Numbered from the stretch's first letter, positions 1-8,180 are shown. The stretch: DNA of 29,449 bases from Cyanobacteria bacterium UBA2566 (GCA_002340255.1 DDLS01000019.1:1-29449), one strand, 5' to 3'. Notes: generated by a model from the letters alone, not told the origin. Numbers and translations are program-made.

Positions 1-91
1 TCTAACCCATAGATTAAATACTATACCTCAATACAGCGCTTTACTCTGGTAATGGGTCAACGTTTTTTACCCTTGAAATTTGCTCTTTTCC

Positions 92-1288
92 CTATTCTGT
101 CTCGTCGTGTTCAAAAATAGCTCCTCTTTGCAACAGGGAATCGTGCATTGCTTGTGTTAATCCTGGATTATCCTTGAATCGGGTATCGTGAACCTTGGCT
201 CGATCGAGGATAGTATTAGTCAGATCGGATAGCACAATACCTGCACCGGTTAAGTCAGCTCCAGTAAAGTTTGCACCTGTTAACTGGGTATCGCTGAGGT
301 TAGCATTACTGAGATTCGCTTCAGTAAAGTCAGCGCCGCTTAAGTTAGCTCCACTGAGGTTGGCAAGAGCTAAACTAGCGCGGTGGAAGTTTGCCCTTTC
401 TAAATGAGCATCACTAAGATAAGCGCCGCTTAAGTCGGCTCCACCAAAGTTGGCATTTTGGAGATTGGCGCTACTCAAATCGACATCACAGAGTTCTGCT
501 CCGCGCAGATAGACGCGGCAAAGGTTGGCTTCGCTCAAGTCTAAACCGTTTAAGTTTGTACCTAAGAGTTTGGCTCCAGCTAAGTCTTGAGCGAGGTTTA
601 AGCCAGCAATTTCCGCAAGTTCTTGGAAATTGTCGGTGTTGGCGGTGGTAATTTGGGTAATGAGAGCTAACGCAGTTGCTCCGTCAAAGCTAGGTTGATG
701 GCTCGGTGGCATCTCCACTTTCCCTTGAGCTTGCCAGAGGGTACGACTGATGTAGGGTTGCAGTTGTGATTGTAGCAGCATGAGGGCTAGTTTTTGCTCG
801 GCGATCGCCACTTGATTCGGCGTTACTTGATGGAGCCATAACCCTTCTGCCCCCATAATTTGAATCTCCGTAGCCTTCAGAGAAAACGTAGCTTCCAACG
901 CTCCTTGACTAGACGTGGCTTGAATGCGCCCCCACTTACATCGAGAGATCGAACCTGCCAATATCTGCCCTGATTTGAGTGGAGTTAACGTCCAGGTGGG
1001 ATTTTCTGGGGTTCCAGAGGCGATCGCCTGCGCTCCAATACCGCTCAAATCCGGCTCCTGCTCCGCTTCTGAACACCAAATCCCTTCTTTCAAACTCAGC
1101 GCTAATTCCCCCCCCTTCAAGCCAAATTGCAGTTGGCCATTTCCCAGAGGTTCCCATCGATCGCCGCAGGCTATACTCAAATACAAATCATACTCTTGTC
1201 CCTCTCCCGTAGACTCAGAAAGGGACACAACAGACCACTCTATAGATAGAACTTCTGGATATCGATTCTCAGTCAAGGGTTGGGACAT
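92..1288 (-). CDS. Pentapeptide-repeat protein with N-terminal beta-rich domain
   Basis: The 398-residue product has two parts. Residues 1 to about 200 carry no motif I recognise and look beta-rich, with several Trp and Gly residues. Residues about 236 to 370 are a run of A(D/N)LXX pentapeptides, such as ANLSGANLSGADFTEANL, which fold as a right-handed quadrilateral beta-helix. The tail has an NPGL...RRGAIF-like ending (NPGLTQAMHDSLLQRGAIF), seen in other cyanobacterial pentapeptide proteins. No signal peptide or membrane segment is visible, so it is probably cytosolic. The biochemical role of such proteins is usually unknown. It is the last gene of a minus-strand run after dapF and the PD-(D/E)XK-like gene, with a 57-base gap to the latter. 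The domain call is firm; the function is unknown. Confidence 0.9.
   Translation of the reverse strand: MSQPLTENRYPEVLSIEWSVVSLSESTGEGQEYDLYLSIACGDRWEPLGNGQLQFGLKGGELALSLKEGIWCSEAEQEPDLSGIGAQAIASGTPENPTWTLTPLKSGQILAGSISRCKWGRIQATSSQGALEATFSLKATEIQIMGAEGLWLHQVTPNQVAIAEQKLALMLLQSQLQPYISRTLWQAQGKVEMPPSHQPSFDGATALALITQITTANTDNFQELAEIAGLNLAQDLAGAKLLGTNLNGLDLSEANLCRVYLRGAELCDVDLSSANLQNANFGGADLSGAYLSDAHLERANFHRASLALANLSGANLSGADFTEANLSNANLSDTQLTGANFTGADLTGAGIVLSDLTNTILDRAKVHDTRFKDNPGLTQAMHDSLLQRGAIFEHDETE
801..808. repeat. HIP1 palindrome GCGATCGC, example of a dispersed set
   Basis: The octamer occurs many times in the window, in both genes and gaps, for example at 801-808, 1020-1027, 2212-2219 and 9698-9705. 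It is the highly iterated palindrome of cyanobacteria and supports the taxonomic call. No function is claimed for a single copy. Confidence 0.9.
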
Positions 1289-1345
1289 AAAGCTTGCTCT
1301 TACTCATTCAACCTGTCATTGTCTCACGCTTTGCTCCTCAATTTG

Positions 1346-2503
1346 CTATTCCCTATTCCCCATCACCTTACTCAGCACTGCCTCCAATACATCGATCACC
1401 CGATTTAAGGCAGACTCATCTTGTAAACTAGATAAGACAAAACTGGTTAACCTCGGTTCTACAGGATCGACCGGGAGGGATAACCCAATTGAACTAAACT
1501 GATTTCTTAAATAGTTCCATTCCTTCTTTTTATCAAAAGGAGATAGGATAGCATAGCTTCTAGACGAAACCTGAAGCACCCCATCAATACTAATACTAAA
1601 AAACTCACTCATCTGAGCATTGGGGGCATTGGATGGAGCCACCCAAACCGAAAATCCACCATAGGTATCTCCCATGCCCCATTTAATTCGCAGGGGCTTA
1701 TCTTGGATTACCCAATCATACAACCGGCGTACAATTTGCGCCTCTTCCTGGCTCTGTCGGGCCCCATATTCATAGAAAAATGACGTTTGATCCCAACGCC
1801 TGCGCTCTAGGACTGTACTGGCCTTTTTCTGCTGGGATTCCGCTGTTTTGCCAATCACGCGGGGAACCAAGGTTTTTAACCCCGTTTCACTCACATATTG
1901 CTTAACTTCTAAGGCTAAAATTTCCAAGGGGTCCATTTGGGGATTAAGAAACTCAATCATCACCCGAAACTCTGGAGAAACCTCGTCCGAGACAAAAATC
2001 AATCTGACTTTGCCCGCTTGTAGATGGGTTTTGACTTTCTGCCAGAATTTTTCTTCATCCACATCAGTTCCTAAGAAGGATTCAAACACCTGTTCTGGAT
2101 CTCGCCCTTGCTCGCGACAATTGAGTTCAAATTGGGCAATGACCGATTCTACGGGCCAGTGTAAAGGCAGTTGGGCAGCATACTCTAACATTTTGCCCAT
2201 CATTTCCCGGCGCGATCGCTTGCTATCCTCTTTCTGAATGGCAACCAAAGTAGGAATACCATCTTGATCCACAAATAGGCGATCTAAAGACCAACTATTA
2301 TCATCTTCCTCGTCTAGGGTGGAGGTTATTTCACGAGTAATGCCTAACCACCATCTAGGGGTTGCTCGATCGATCTGATCGCCTGCTAAAAGATTAGGAT
2401 ATTTTTCAATTAACTCTTGCAGGCGCTCTTCTGAATCATAGGATTGTTCCATCATCTCTACTAAATGATCCTCATCCTGAATCAGATAAATTCCCCCACC
2501 CAT
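1346..2503 (-). CDS. PD-(D/E)XK nuclease-like protein, catalytic E-x-K apparently lost
   Basis: The 385-residue protein matches, by pattern, a family in which an LDHLFVDQDGIPTLVEVKRS-type segment is followed by RREVVGQMLDYAAN and a WPVE motif. Here residues 73-90 read LDRLFVDQDGIPTLVAIQ, then RREMMGKMLEYAA and HWPVE. The Asp (D74) is kept, but the expected Glu-x-Lys is Ala88-Ile-Gln90, so nuclease chemistry at this site is doubtful. Later conserved pieces are LQAGKVRLIFVSDE and LALEVKQYV. Residues 240-385 are less familiar and may bind a partner or nucleic acid. It starts 12 bases after the dapF stop, with AGAGGA upstream of the ATG, so the two are probably co-transcribed. The last codons (MGNRE, stop) come from a TATTCCCTATTCCC repeat. 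Family recognition is from memory. Confidence 0.7.
   Translation of the reverse strand: MGGGIYLIQDEDHLVEMMEQSYDSEERLQELIEKYPNLLAGDQIDRATPRWWLGITREITSTLDEEDDNSWSLDRLFVDQDGIPTLVAIQKEDSKRSRREMMGKMLEYAAQLPLHWPVESVIAQFELNCREQGRDPEQVFESFLGTDVDEEKFWQKVKTHLQAGKVRLIFVSDEVSPEFRVMIEFLNPQMDPLEILALEVKQYVSETGLKTLVPRVIGKTAESQQKKASTVLERRRWDQTSFFYEYGARQSQEEAQIVRRLYDWVIQDKPLRIKWGMGDTYGGFSVWVAPSNAPNAQMSEFFSISIDGVLQVSSRSYAILSPFDKKKEWNYLRNQFSSIGLSLPVDPVEPRLTSFVLSSLQDESALNRVIDVLEAVLSKVMGNRE
1347..1360. repeat. STRR-like heptanucleotide repeat (TATTCCC x2)
   Basis: The plus strand reads TATTCCCTATTCCC. It encodes the last codons and stop of the upstream minus-strand gene. A second copy (TATTCCCTATTCC) lies at 10348-10360, just past the 3' end of the Hlip gene, and a weaker match (TTTTCCCTATTC) lies at 86-97, across the 3' end of the pentapeptide gene. 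Short tandemly repeated repetitive (STRR) heptamers of this kind are known from filamentous cyanobacteria. Confidence 0.6.
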
Positions 2504-2515
2504 GAATTGTCCTCT

Positions 2516-3352
2516 TTAGATTACAACTTGGCCAGTAAACACCGATTGAGCCGGCCCGGTCATGTATAGTCTATCGTTTACAGCCCACTCAATGTCCAGA
2601 TCGCCACCTGGCAATTCTACGGTCGTGCGGCGATCGCACTTCTTAGAGAGTACTCCAGCAACCACCGTTGCACAAGCCCCTGTCCCACAAGCTAAGGTGA
2701 TCCCAGCACCTCGCTCCCAAACCCGCATTTTCACCCGGTTGGAGGCTAGAACCTGTACAAATTCCGTATTAATCCGTTCTGGGAAAACTGGATGATGTTC
2801 AAATTGGGGGCCAATTTTCTCTAAGGCAATTTTCTCCACATCCTCTACAAACGTCACGCAATGGGGATTTCCCATACTCACACAGGTCACTAACCAGGAT
2901 TGTCCCGCCACTTCCAATGCCCGATCTACCACCGGATCGCTTTCCGATCCCAAGGTGGTGGGAATCTCTGCCCCTCCTAAGCGAGGAATGCCCATATCCA
3001 CCGTTATCTGACCCTGTGACCCCAGTTTAGGAACCATTACCCCTGCTAAAGTCGAAATCTGATATTCTTCCTTTCCAGACCCATCTAGCTGGGCGACAAA
3101 CTGGGCAAAACAGCGAATACCATTGCCACACATCTGGGGTTCCGAACCATCGGAATTAAAAATCCGCATGGTGTAATCCGTCCCCTCCTGTCCAGGAAGG
3201 GCAAAAATCACTCCATCAGCTCCAATGCCAAAATGGCGATCGCACAATTCAACCGCCTGCTCCGGCGTAATCAAAGGCTCCTGAGTTCCCCGATTATCCA
3301 GCAAAATAAAATCATTCCCCAATCCCTGATACTTCGTAAATTCGAGTTCCAT
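2516..3352 (-). CDS. dapF: Diaminopimelate epimerase
   Basis: DapF converts LL-diaminopimelate to the meso form, the last-but-one step of lysine synthesis and the source of the peptidoglycan cross-linking residue. The 278-residue length is normal. The N-terminus has KYQGLGNDFILLDNR. The two catalytic cysteines are Cys75, in MCGNGIRC, and Cys222, in ACGTGACAT. The substrate-binding stretches GNPHCV and RVWERGAGIT are also present. The enzyme is cytosolic and needs no cofactor. It is divergent from hfq (195 bases between starts), an arrangement common in cyanobacteria, and it heads a minus-strand run with the PD-(D/E)XK-like and pentapeptide genes. Confidence 0.97.
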   Translation of the reverse strand: MELEFTKYQGLGNDFILLDNRGTQEPLITPEQAVELCDRHFGIGADGVIFALPGQEGTDYTMRIFNSDGSEPQMCGNGIRCFAQFVAQLDGSGKEEYQISTLAGVMVPKLGSQGQITVDMGIPRLGGAEIPTTLGSESDPVVDRALEVAGQSWLVTCVSMGNPHCVTFVEDVEKIALEKIGPQFEHHPVFPERINTEFVQVLASNRVKMRVWERGAGITLACGTGACATVVAGVLSKKCDRRTTVELPGGDLDIEWAVNDRLYMTGPAQSVFTGQVVI

Positions 3353-3373
3353 AACCTTACCCTACTCAATTTT

Positions 3374-3415
3374 CATCATGGTAATTGGTAATAGAGAACA
3401 GACAATAGGCAATAC
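3374..3415. repeat. Low-complexity GGTAATTGG/CAATACGCAAT repeat
   Basis: The intergenic stretch between dapF and hfq holds degenerate units such as ATGGTAATTGGTAATAG, ACAATAGGCAATACGCAAT. Such GGTAAT/GGCAAT repeats are common between cyanobacterial genes. It lies upstream of both divergent starts, but I see no recognised operator in it. Confidence 0.4.
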
Positions 3416-3547
3416 GCAATGAGTCAATCCCTCTCCGGGTTTCCCCATCTCCCCAGTCCCGCCCCACTCCCATTTTCAGACATCCCTTGTTAAACTTTGT
3501 TCGGGAGTCTCTAATTCCCACATTAAACCATCATTGGCCCTCTAACT

Positions 3548-3760
3548 ATGTCCGAGTTTGATACGAGTTTACCCAGTGTTCGCAACATCCAGAACTTCAT
3601 CCAAGAAAAAAATGAAGTTGAACTCAAATTAGTCACCGACGATCTAATTGTAGGCAAGATTGTTTGGCAAGATGCCAACTGTATCTGCTTGATGGATCAC
3701 TATGAACAACCCACTATCGTCTGGCGACAAGCGATTGTTTTTATAAAACCTAAACCCTAA
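3548..3760 (+). CDS. hfq: Hfq-like Sm-fold RNA-chaperone homologue, cyanobacterial type
   Basis: The 70-residue product has the cyanobacterial Hfq layout: an N-terminal LPSVRNIQNFIQ helix, then the Sm1-like VELKLVTDDLIVGKIVWQD, and an Sm2-like end, IVWRQAIVFIKP. It departs from the enterobacterial proximal-site signature, as cyanobacterial Hfq proteins do. In Synechocystis the protein is needed for type IV pilus-dependent motility and works by binding the C-terminus of PilB1, not as a general sRNA chaperone; this is literature knowledge. A pilB gene lies in the same window at 27297-29324. The position next to dapF is the usual cyanobacterial context and supports the call. Confidence 0.92.
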   Translation: MSEFDTSLPSVRNIQNFIQEKNEVELKLVTDDLIVGKIVWQDANCICLMDHYEQPTIVWRQAIVFIKPKP

Positions 3761-3804
3761 GTCCTTGTCTTTATACTTGAGTTCCCTAAACCCCCGATCG
3801 CTCG

Positions 3805-4662
3805 ATGAACATCTTTACCCGATATCAATCCACCCTGCTTACCCTAATCTCTTGGGCCGCCCTAAGCCAGCCCCTCCAAGCTTTACAAGTTCGGGTTAAT
3901 CCCCAATCTGCCCAGCTTGGAGATACCATTTCTATACAAATTCAGGTCACCACCCCAGACTCCCCCACCGTACAGATGGGAAATACAACTTACCCCGTAT
4001 TTCCCTTAAGTCCCAATCGATTTCGGGCCTTGATTCCATCGAGTCCCTTAGATAATCCCGGGACCTGGTCGATTCAGGTTCAAGGAGATGGAAAAACCGA
4101 AACCGTTAGAGTAGGAATGGGCAATCGCACCTTTCCCACCCAAAGCATTTGGTTATCCGAAAGCGATGCTGCTCTTGAAGGAACTGACCACGAATTTGAC
4201 AGCGTAGATGCATTCAAGAGCCTGGTTACTCCCCAAAAATTCTGGAACGGCCCCTTTTTGCGCCCCAGTTCAGGGTATGTTTCCACCGTCTTTGGCGTTC
4301 AACGCTACTATAACGGTGAATTTGCTGACAATTACTACCATCGGGGTGTTGATTATGCCGCAGCTACCGGTTCCCCGGTCATTGCCCCTGCTGCGGGAAT
4401 CATTTCCCTCGTCGGTAGAGAAGTCGATGGGTTTGAAATCCATGGAAACACCATTGGACTCGATCATGGCCAGGGAATCTTGAGCATTTTTATCCATCTC
4501 CACACCATTAACGTGCAGGAAGGACAAAGGGTGGAAGCGGGTCAAGTCATTGGTACAGTAGGATCAACAGGTGCTTCAACTGGCCCTCACCTACACTGGG
4601 GACTCTATGTGAATGGTGTGGCTGTCGATCCTGTGCCTTGGCGCTATGAAGGCATTGAATAA
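3805..4662 (+). CDS. M23-family metallopeptidase (LytM-like), exported
   Basis: The 285-residue protein starts with a Sec signal peptide (hydrophobic residues 10-22, cleavage likely after QALQ or nearby). An Ig-like beta domain follows (about 28-105), then the zinc peptidase domain (about 150-280). The zinc ligands are His179 and Asp183 of HRGVD and His264 of the closing HLHW; HLH at 231-233 supplies the catalytic histidine. All the residues expected of an active endopeptidase are present, so it probably cuts peptidoglycan cross-links in the periplasm. It follows hfq by 44 bases and may be co-transcribed with it. The exact peptide bond cleaved cannot be read from sequence. Confidence 0.92.
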   Translation: MNIFTRYQSTLLTLISWAALSQPLQALQVRVNPQSAQLGDTISIQIQVTTPDSPTVQMGNTTYPVFPLSPNRFRALIPSSPLDNPGTWSIQVQGDGKTETVRVGMGNRTFPTQSIWLSESDAALEGTDHEFDSVDAFKSLVTPQKFWNGPFLRPSSGYVSTVFGVQRYYNGEFADNYYHRGVDYAAATGSPVIAPAAGIISLVGREVDGFEIHGNTIGLDHGQGILSIFIHLHTINVQEGQRVEAGQVIGTVGSTGASTGPHLHWGLYVNGVAVDPVPWRYEGIE

Positions 4663-4804
4663 ATCCATTAATCTTCAGAGGTTAAAATATTTCACAAGAT
4701 CAAAGCGATCCGGATCGTAGAAATTCTTGGGGCAAACTGGGGGAAGATGGATGAAAAGTGTATCGTTAATGGTGAGCAAGGAAACTGTGGAGTAGATCAG
4801 CCTT

Positions 4805-5347
4805 ATGAGTATCCAAGAGATTGTGGAACAGGCCCTCAAGGATGGCTATTTAACCCCAGCCATGGAAGCTGAGGTAGGGAATATTTGTGATAATGCCTCA
4901 GAGCTATCTATTGAGGAATACATGGCTTTAGACCGGTTAATGGGGTGTTTATTGACCGGTGAAGTCGTGGCCGTTCCCCGGAAGCAATTCATTAATGTGA
5001 TGGAAGAATTAGTGCTAACCGAGTCCATGACTTATGTAGCGGCGATCGAAGAAAAAGAAGGAATTAAACTAGATTTGGGAGATGTGGCGGCCTATGCTCT
5101 CAACCGCCTACCTCCCCTATATGCCACGACCGAAGAAGGGGCCCGCTATCAACGGGATCGAGCCAAACAAGAGCTGATGGCTTTAATTAAGCAACAGGTT
5201 GGTGCGGCCATTTCTAAGAACCAAGAAAAACCTCAAGAACCCGAACGGCAAGCCCTGGGTAAAACGGATAACGTTCTTTCTCAGGTCAGCCATTTGTTAC
5301 AAAATTATGCACAGACTTACGAGAAAAAGCCTCAACCTCTGGAATGA
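4805..5347 (+). CDS. ComFB-family protein (putative cyclic-dinucleotide receptor)
   Basis: Residues about 60-130 match the ComFB domain: NVMEELVLTESMTYVAAIEE, followed by DLGDVAAYALNRLPPLYATT and a GARYQRDRAKQEL helix. The family takes its name from Bacillus comFB. In cyanobacteria, members have been reported to bind c-di-GMP and/or c-di-AMP and to affect cell size, motility or competence; that role is literature knowledge and not visible in the sequence. Here an N-terminal helical extension (1-55) and a polar, Gln/Lys/Glu-rich C-terminal tail (135-180) flank the domain. It sits just upstream of an ECF sigma gene on the same strand, with 122 bases between them, and near pilus-related hfq. Confidence 0.8.
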   Translation: MSIQEIVEQALKDGYLTPAMEAEVGNICDNASELSIEEYMALDRLMGCLLTGEVVAVPRKQFINVMEELVLTESMTYVAAIEEKEGIKLDLGDVAAYALNRLPPLYATTEEGARYQRDRAKQELMALIKQQVGAAISKNQEKPQEPERQALGKTDNVLSQVSHLLQNYAQTYEKKPQPLE

Positions 5348-5407
5348 TCTGTGCTTTAATCCTAGGGATAATGCCCTGTTTCAGGTACACTAGGGAGAGA
5401 TTGAACG

Positions 5408-5434
5408 GGAACTTAGAGCAAAACCCCACGTCAT
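5408..5434 (+). promoter_or_regulatory. Candidate ECF-type promoter for the sigma gene
   Basis: GGAACTT at 5408-5414 is followed after 14 bases by CGTC at 5429-5432. GGAAC-type -35 and CGTC/GTC-type -10 elements are usual for ECF sigma factors, and many of these genes are autoregulated. The element lies about 36 bases before the sigma start codon. No transcription data support it; it is a pattern match only. Confidence 0.3.
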
Positions 5435-5469
5435 GTCTAGACTGGAGTGTTTAAGCACTAATTCTGTCC

Positions 5470-6126
5470 ATGAGTCAATCTGTTTCTTTATCCTGGTCAA
5501 CGGTTGGGGCAGGAGTTCCTCAAGCACCTGTGCAGCCCGAAAAACTCTCAAACACCGATCTTATTATGCGCTGTCAGGCCGGTCTTCGCCCTGATAAATT
5601 GGCATTTGCTGAATTGGTTAGGCGATATCAATCCCATGTTAATCGGATGCTCTATCACTTGGCTCCAGATTGGCAAGACCGGGCAGATCTAGGTCAGGAA
5701 GTCTGGATTCGGGTCTATCGTAATGTGAAGCGTCTGAACGATCCGGCTAAGTTTCGCGGATGGTTAAGTCGGATTACGACAAATTTGTTTTATGATGAAC
5801 TCCGCAAGCGTAAACGGGTAAGACCTCCAATTTCTTTAGATGCCCCACGCCGGTTTGATGATGAGGAGATCAGTTGGGAACTTCCGGCTGGCGATCCAGG
5901 CCCAGAAGAAAGTCTAACCACAACCGAGTTTTACGAACAATTGCAACAGGCGATCGCCGATTTGCCAGAAACGTTCCGCACAACGATTATCCTGCGGGAA
6001 ATCGAAGGGATGGCCTATGAAGAAATTGCCGACATTACGGGTGTGTCTCTAGGAACGGTAAAATCTCGGATTGCTAGGGCGCGTCAACGCTTACAAATCC
6101 AACTTCAGAAGTATCTCAATAGCTAA
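5470..6126 (+). CDS. sigG: ECF-family RNA polymerase sigma factor, SigG-like
   Basis: The 218-residue protein has the two ECF domains. Sigma-2 lies at about 45-115 (FAELVRRYQSHVNRMLYHL, then DLGQEVWIRVYRN and the FRGWLSRITTNLFYDELRKR region-2.4 stretch). Sigma-4 lies at about 155-212 (LPETFRTTIILREIEGMAYE and the helix-turn-helix VSLGTVKSRIARARQRL). The N-terminal 25 residues are Ser/Val/Pro-rich and not part of the fold. The next gene encodes a membrane anti-sigma protein, the arrangement seen for cyanobacterial sigG and its partner, so release from the membrane probably controls activity. The ECF class is certain; the sigG assignment rests on gene order and general similarity. Confidence 0.88.
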   Translation: MSQSVSLSWSTVGAGVPQAPVQPEKLSNTDLIMRCQAGLRPDKLAFAELVRRYQSHVNRMLYHLAPDWQDRADLGQEVWIRVYRNVKRLNDPAKFRGWLSRITTNLFYDELRKRKRVRPPISLDAPRRFDDEEISWELPAGDPGPEESLTTTEFYEQLQQAIADLPETFRTTIILREIEGMAYEEIADITGVSLGTVKSRIARARQRLQIQLQKYLNS

Positions 6127-6162
6127 GAAGAAAAACTGACCTGTTCAGACTTCGTGTTGAGA

Positions 6163-6174
6163 AATCTTAAGATT
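6163..6174. repeat. 12-bp palindrome AATCTTAAGATT
   Basis: A perfect palindrome lies between the ECF sigma gene and its anti-sigma partner. A near copy, AATCTTTAAGATT, lies at 8099-8111 after hisH. It could be an operator, but no regulator can be named. Confidence 0.3.
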
Positions 6175-6277
6175 AATTGGAAACTTAAATACCCCTTTTA
6201 GGATCATTAGGTGTACACTATCTTGGGTTAGTAACTAAGTGTGATCTTGAGTTTATCAACTTGGTAGGTGACCCCCT

Positions 6278-6859
6278 ATGACTCCTCACTTTGATTGTCA
6301 ACCCCATTCCCAGAAGGAGGGATATTTATCCCATCTGACTTCCTGGAATGACAGCAACCCCAATTCACATATGGGTGTACCTGATATGTTAAAACGCGAT
6401 CGCTTTGAACTGCTCAGTGCCTATCTTGATGGCGAAGTCAGTGCTTCGGAAAGCAAACAGGTGGAAGAATGGCTAGACAATGACCCTACGGTTCAATGTC
6501 TCTATCAACGCCTGCTTAAACTTCGTCAAGGCTTTGAAATGTTGCCCACTCCTCCCCAAGAGCAACCCGTGGAGGATATGGTTACTCAAGTGATGGGCCG
6601 CTTAGATCGACGACCCAAACGCACCGCCCTCTTATGGGGAACAGGGGCGATCGCCGCTGCTGCAGTGGCAGCCCTATCTACAACCTTTGCCAATTCTAAC
6701 CAACTGTTCCCCCAAATAGCGGAAACCCCGACCTCGCCAGCTCTGATGCGTATCGCCCTGGATCAGCCCCTGATTAATATCCCTAAATCGGATAACAATC
6801 CTTTGGGAATGCCTAATGCAACGGGCGATCTTCATCAAATGCTCCAGAATGACCGCTAA
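6278..6859 (+). CDS. Membrane anti-sigma factor for the upstream ECF sigma
   Basis: Residues about 41-90 form a typical anti-sigma domain: RFELLSAYLDGEVSASESKQ, then EEWLDNDPTVQ and an LRQGF helix. One membrane segment follows at about 117-136 (LLWGTGAIAAAAVAAL), leaving a short C-terminal part of about 55 residues outside the membrane. The HxxxCxxC zinc motif of ZAS anti-sigma factors is absent, so a redox switch through that motif is unlikely. The gene lies 151 bases after the ECF sigma gene on the same strand. AGGTGA lies upstream of the chosen ATG; starts at residues 32 or 37 would also keep the whole anti-sigma domain. Its stop overlaps the convergent gene by 4 bases. Confidence 0.8.
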   Translation: MTPHFDCQPHSQKEGYLSHLTSWNDSNPNSHMGVPDMLKRDRFELLSAYLDGEVSASESKQVEEWLDNDPTVQCLYQRLLKLRQGFEMLPTPPQEQPVEDMVTQVMGRLDRRPKRTALLWGTGAIAAAAVAALSTTFANSNQLFPQIAETPTSPALMRIALDQPLINIPKSDNNPLGMPNATGDLHQMLQNDR

Positions 6860-7257
6860 TCAGATACGGGAGACCAAGAGCCGTTGAGTAACTCAGTGCC
6901 CCCGTATCCCTCAATCTTCTCTACACTCATCACATAGACCAAAGCATCACACAGAGGTTCACCAGTTGGTCGAAAGACAGGCATCAACTGGCGTAGATAT
7001 TGGTTATCCTCTAAGGGTGAGTCGGGGTGATAGCCCTCTAATTGATCGAGCTGATCGAGCAGGTGTGAATCCTGAAAATGGAGTACATATCCCTCAATCC
7101 GCTTCGTTCCTACAGTCAGGCCTGGATAACCCATGGGTAGCAAAAATAAACGCCCCCAGGCGATCGCCTCTTCTTCTTTGACGATACGCCCTTCGCAATA
7201 GCGCTGGTAATTCACTTCACCGGGCTTGAGCGTCCCATAAACGAAAACTTTGAACAT
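6856..7257 (-). CDS. Gamma-glutamylcyclotransferase-fold (AIG2/GGCT) protein
   Basis: The 133-residue protein opens with the family signature VFVYGTLKPGEVN, whose YGTL loop forms the substrate pocket. It continues with GRLFLLPMGYPGL and the QLDQLEGYHP segment that carries the likely catalytic glutamate. Length is normal for the GGCT/AIG2 superfamily. Members form 5-oxoproline from gamma-glutamyl amines or peptides, but the substrate cannot be fixed from sequence. It is convergent with the anti-sigma gene and shares 4 bases with it. No signal peptide is seen, so it should be cytosolic. Confidence 0.85.
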   Translation of the reverse strand: MFKVFVYGTLKPGEVNYQRYCEGRIVKEEEAIAWGRLFLLPMGYPGLTVGTKRIEGYVLHFQDSHLLDQLDQLEGYHPDSPLEDNQYLRQLMPVFRPTGEPLCDALVYVMSVEKIEGYGGTELLNGSWSPVSD

Positions 7258-7449
7258 TGGCTTGAGCTAAGTATTAATAAACCCCTTTCTAATACAGCAT
7301 ATTTAACCACAGGTGAACGAGGTTCTCTATCGGGTTCTCCGTTGAAATCAGCCATTTTTATGCAAATGCTCGGAAATTGTTACATTAATTTACATCAAGA
7401 ATAACCTACAATAAGGGCATATTTGCCCATTCAGTAAGGATAAAATACC

Positions 7450-8091
7450 ATGTCAGTTATCGCCGTCATCGATTACGATATGGGTAATTTGCACTCGGTT
7501 TGTAAGGGACTGGAGAAAGCCGGTGCAACCCCCAAAGTAACCGACCGAGCTACAGAAATACACCAAGCAGACGCTGTGGTGTTACCGGGGGTAGGGGCCT
7601 TTGATCCAGCCGTGGAGCATATTCGATCGCGGTACTTAGAAGATCCGATTAAAGAGGCGATCTCCAGTGGGAAACCTTTTCTTGGTATTTGCTTAGGATT
7701 ACAAATCCTGTTTGACTACAGCGAAGAAGGACAGCAACCCGGTCTAGGTATCCTCCCTGGAGCAGTCCGTCGTTTTCACTGGGAGCCGGGAATCACCATT
7801 CCCCACATGGGATGGAATCACTTGCACTTTACCCAACCGGATATTCCCTTATGGACGCATTTATCAACCACTTCTTGGATGTATTTTGTCCACTCCTACT
7901 ATGTCGATCCCCAAGATAAAGCGGTCTGCGGAGCAACGGTGACCCATGGAACTCAATGTGTAACAGCGGCGATCGCCAAAAACAACCTCATGGCTGTTCA
8001 ATTTCACCCTGAAAAATCCGACCGCGCTGGACTACAAATTCTCTCTAACTTTGTCGAACATGTCCGGTCTCAAAGCCCAATTTGCGTTTAA
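7450..8091 (+). CDS. hisH: Imidazole glycerol phosphate synthase, glutaminase subunit
   Basis: HisH releases ammonia from glutamine and passes it to HisF, which makes imidazole glycerol phosphate (histidine pathway) and AICAR. The 213-residue protein has the class-I amidotransferase triad: Cys81 in FLGICLGLQIL, and His186 and Glu188 in QFHPEKS. It also has DYDMGNLHSV at the N-terminus, the oxyanion-strand PGVGAF, and the MGWNHL and YFVHSYY segments typical of HisH. No other his gene is in the window. An AAGGAT ribosome site precedes the ATG, and a GGGCATATTTGCCC inverted repeat lies about 20 bases upstream. Cytosolic. Confidence 0.97.
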   Translation: MSVIAVIDYDMGNLHSVCKGLEKAGATPKVTDRATEIHQADAVVLPGVGAFDPAVEHIRSRYLEDPIKEAISSGKPFLGICLGLQILFDYSEEGQQPGLGILPGAVRRFHWEPGITIPHMGWNHLHFTQPDIPLWTHLSTTSWMYFVHSYYVDPQDKAVCGATVTHGTQCVTAAIAKNNLMAVQFHPEKSDRAGLQILSNFVEHVRSQSPICV

Positions 8092-8180
8092 TCTCACCAA
8101 TCTTTAAGATTAAGAGTACACTCATGTATTTTAGTCTTGAAGTATCACATCTAGTCTGTTGATTTTACAGCCAAACTATT

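Noticed and set aside
195..407. Plus-strand frame rich in Ala, Lys and Leu inside the pentapeptide gene
   Set aside because: It is the antisense shadow of the pentapeptide repeats.
4720..4804. GATCCGGATC-type palindrome upstream of the ComFB gene as an operator
   Set aside because: A short palindrome without a second copy or known regulator.
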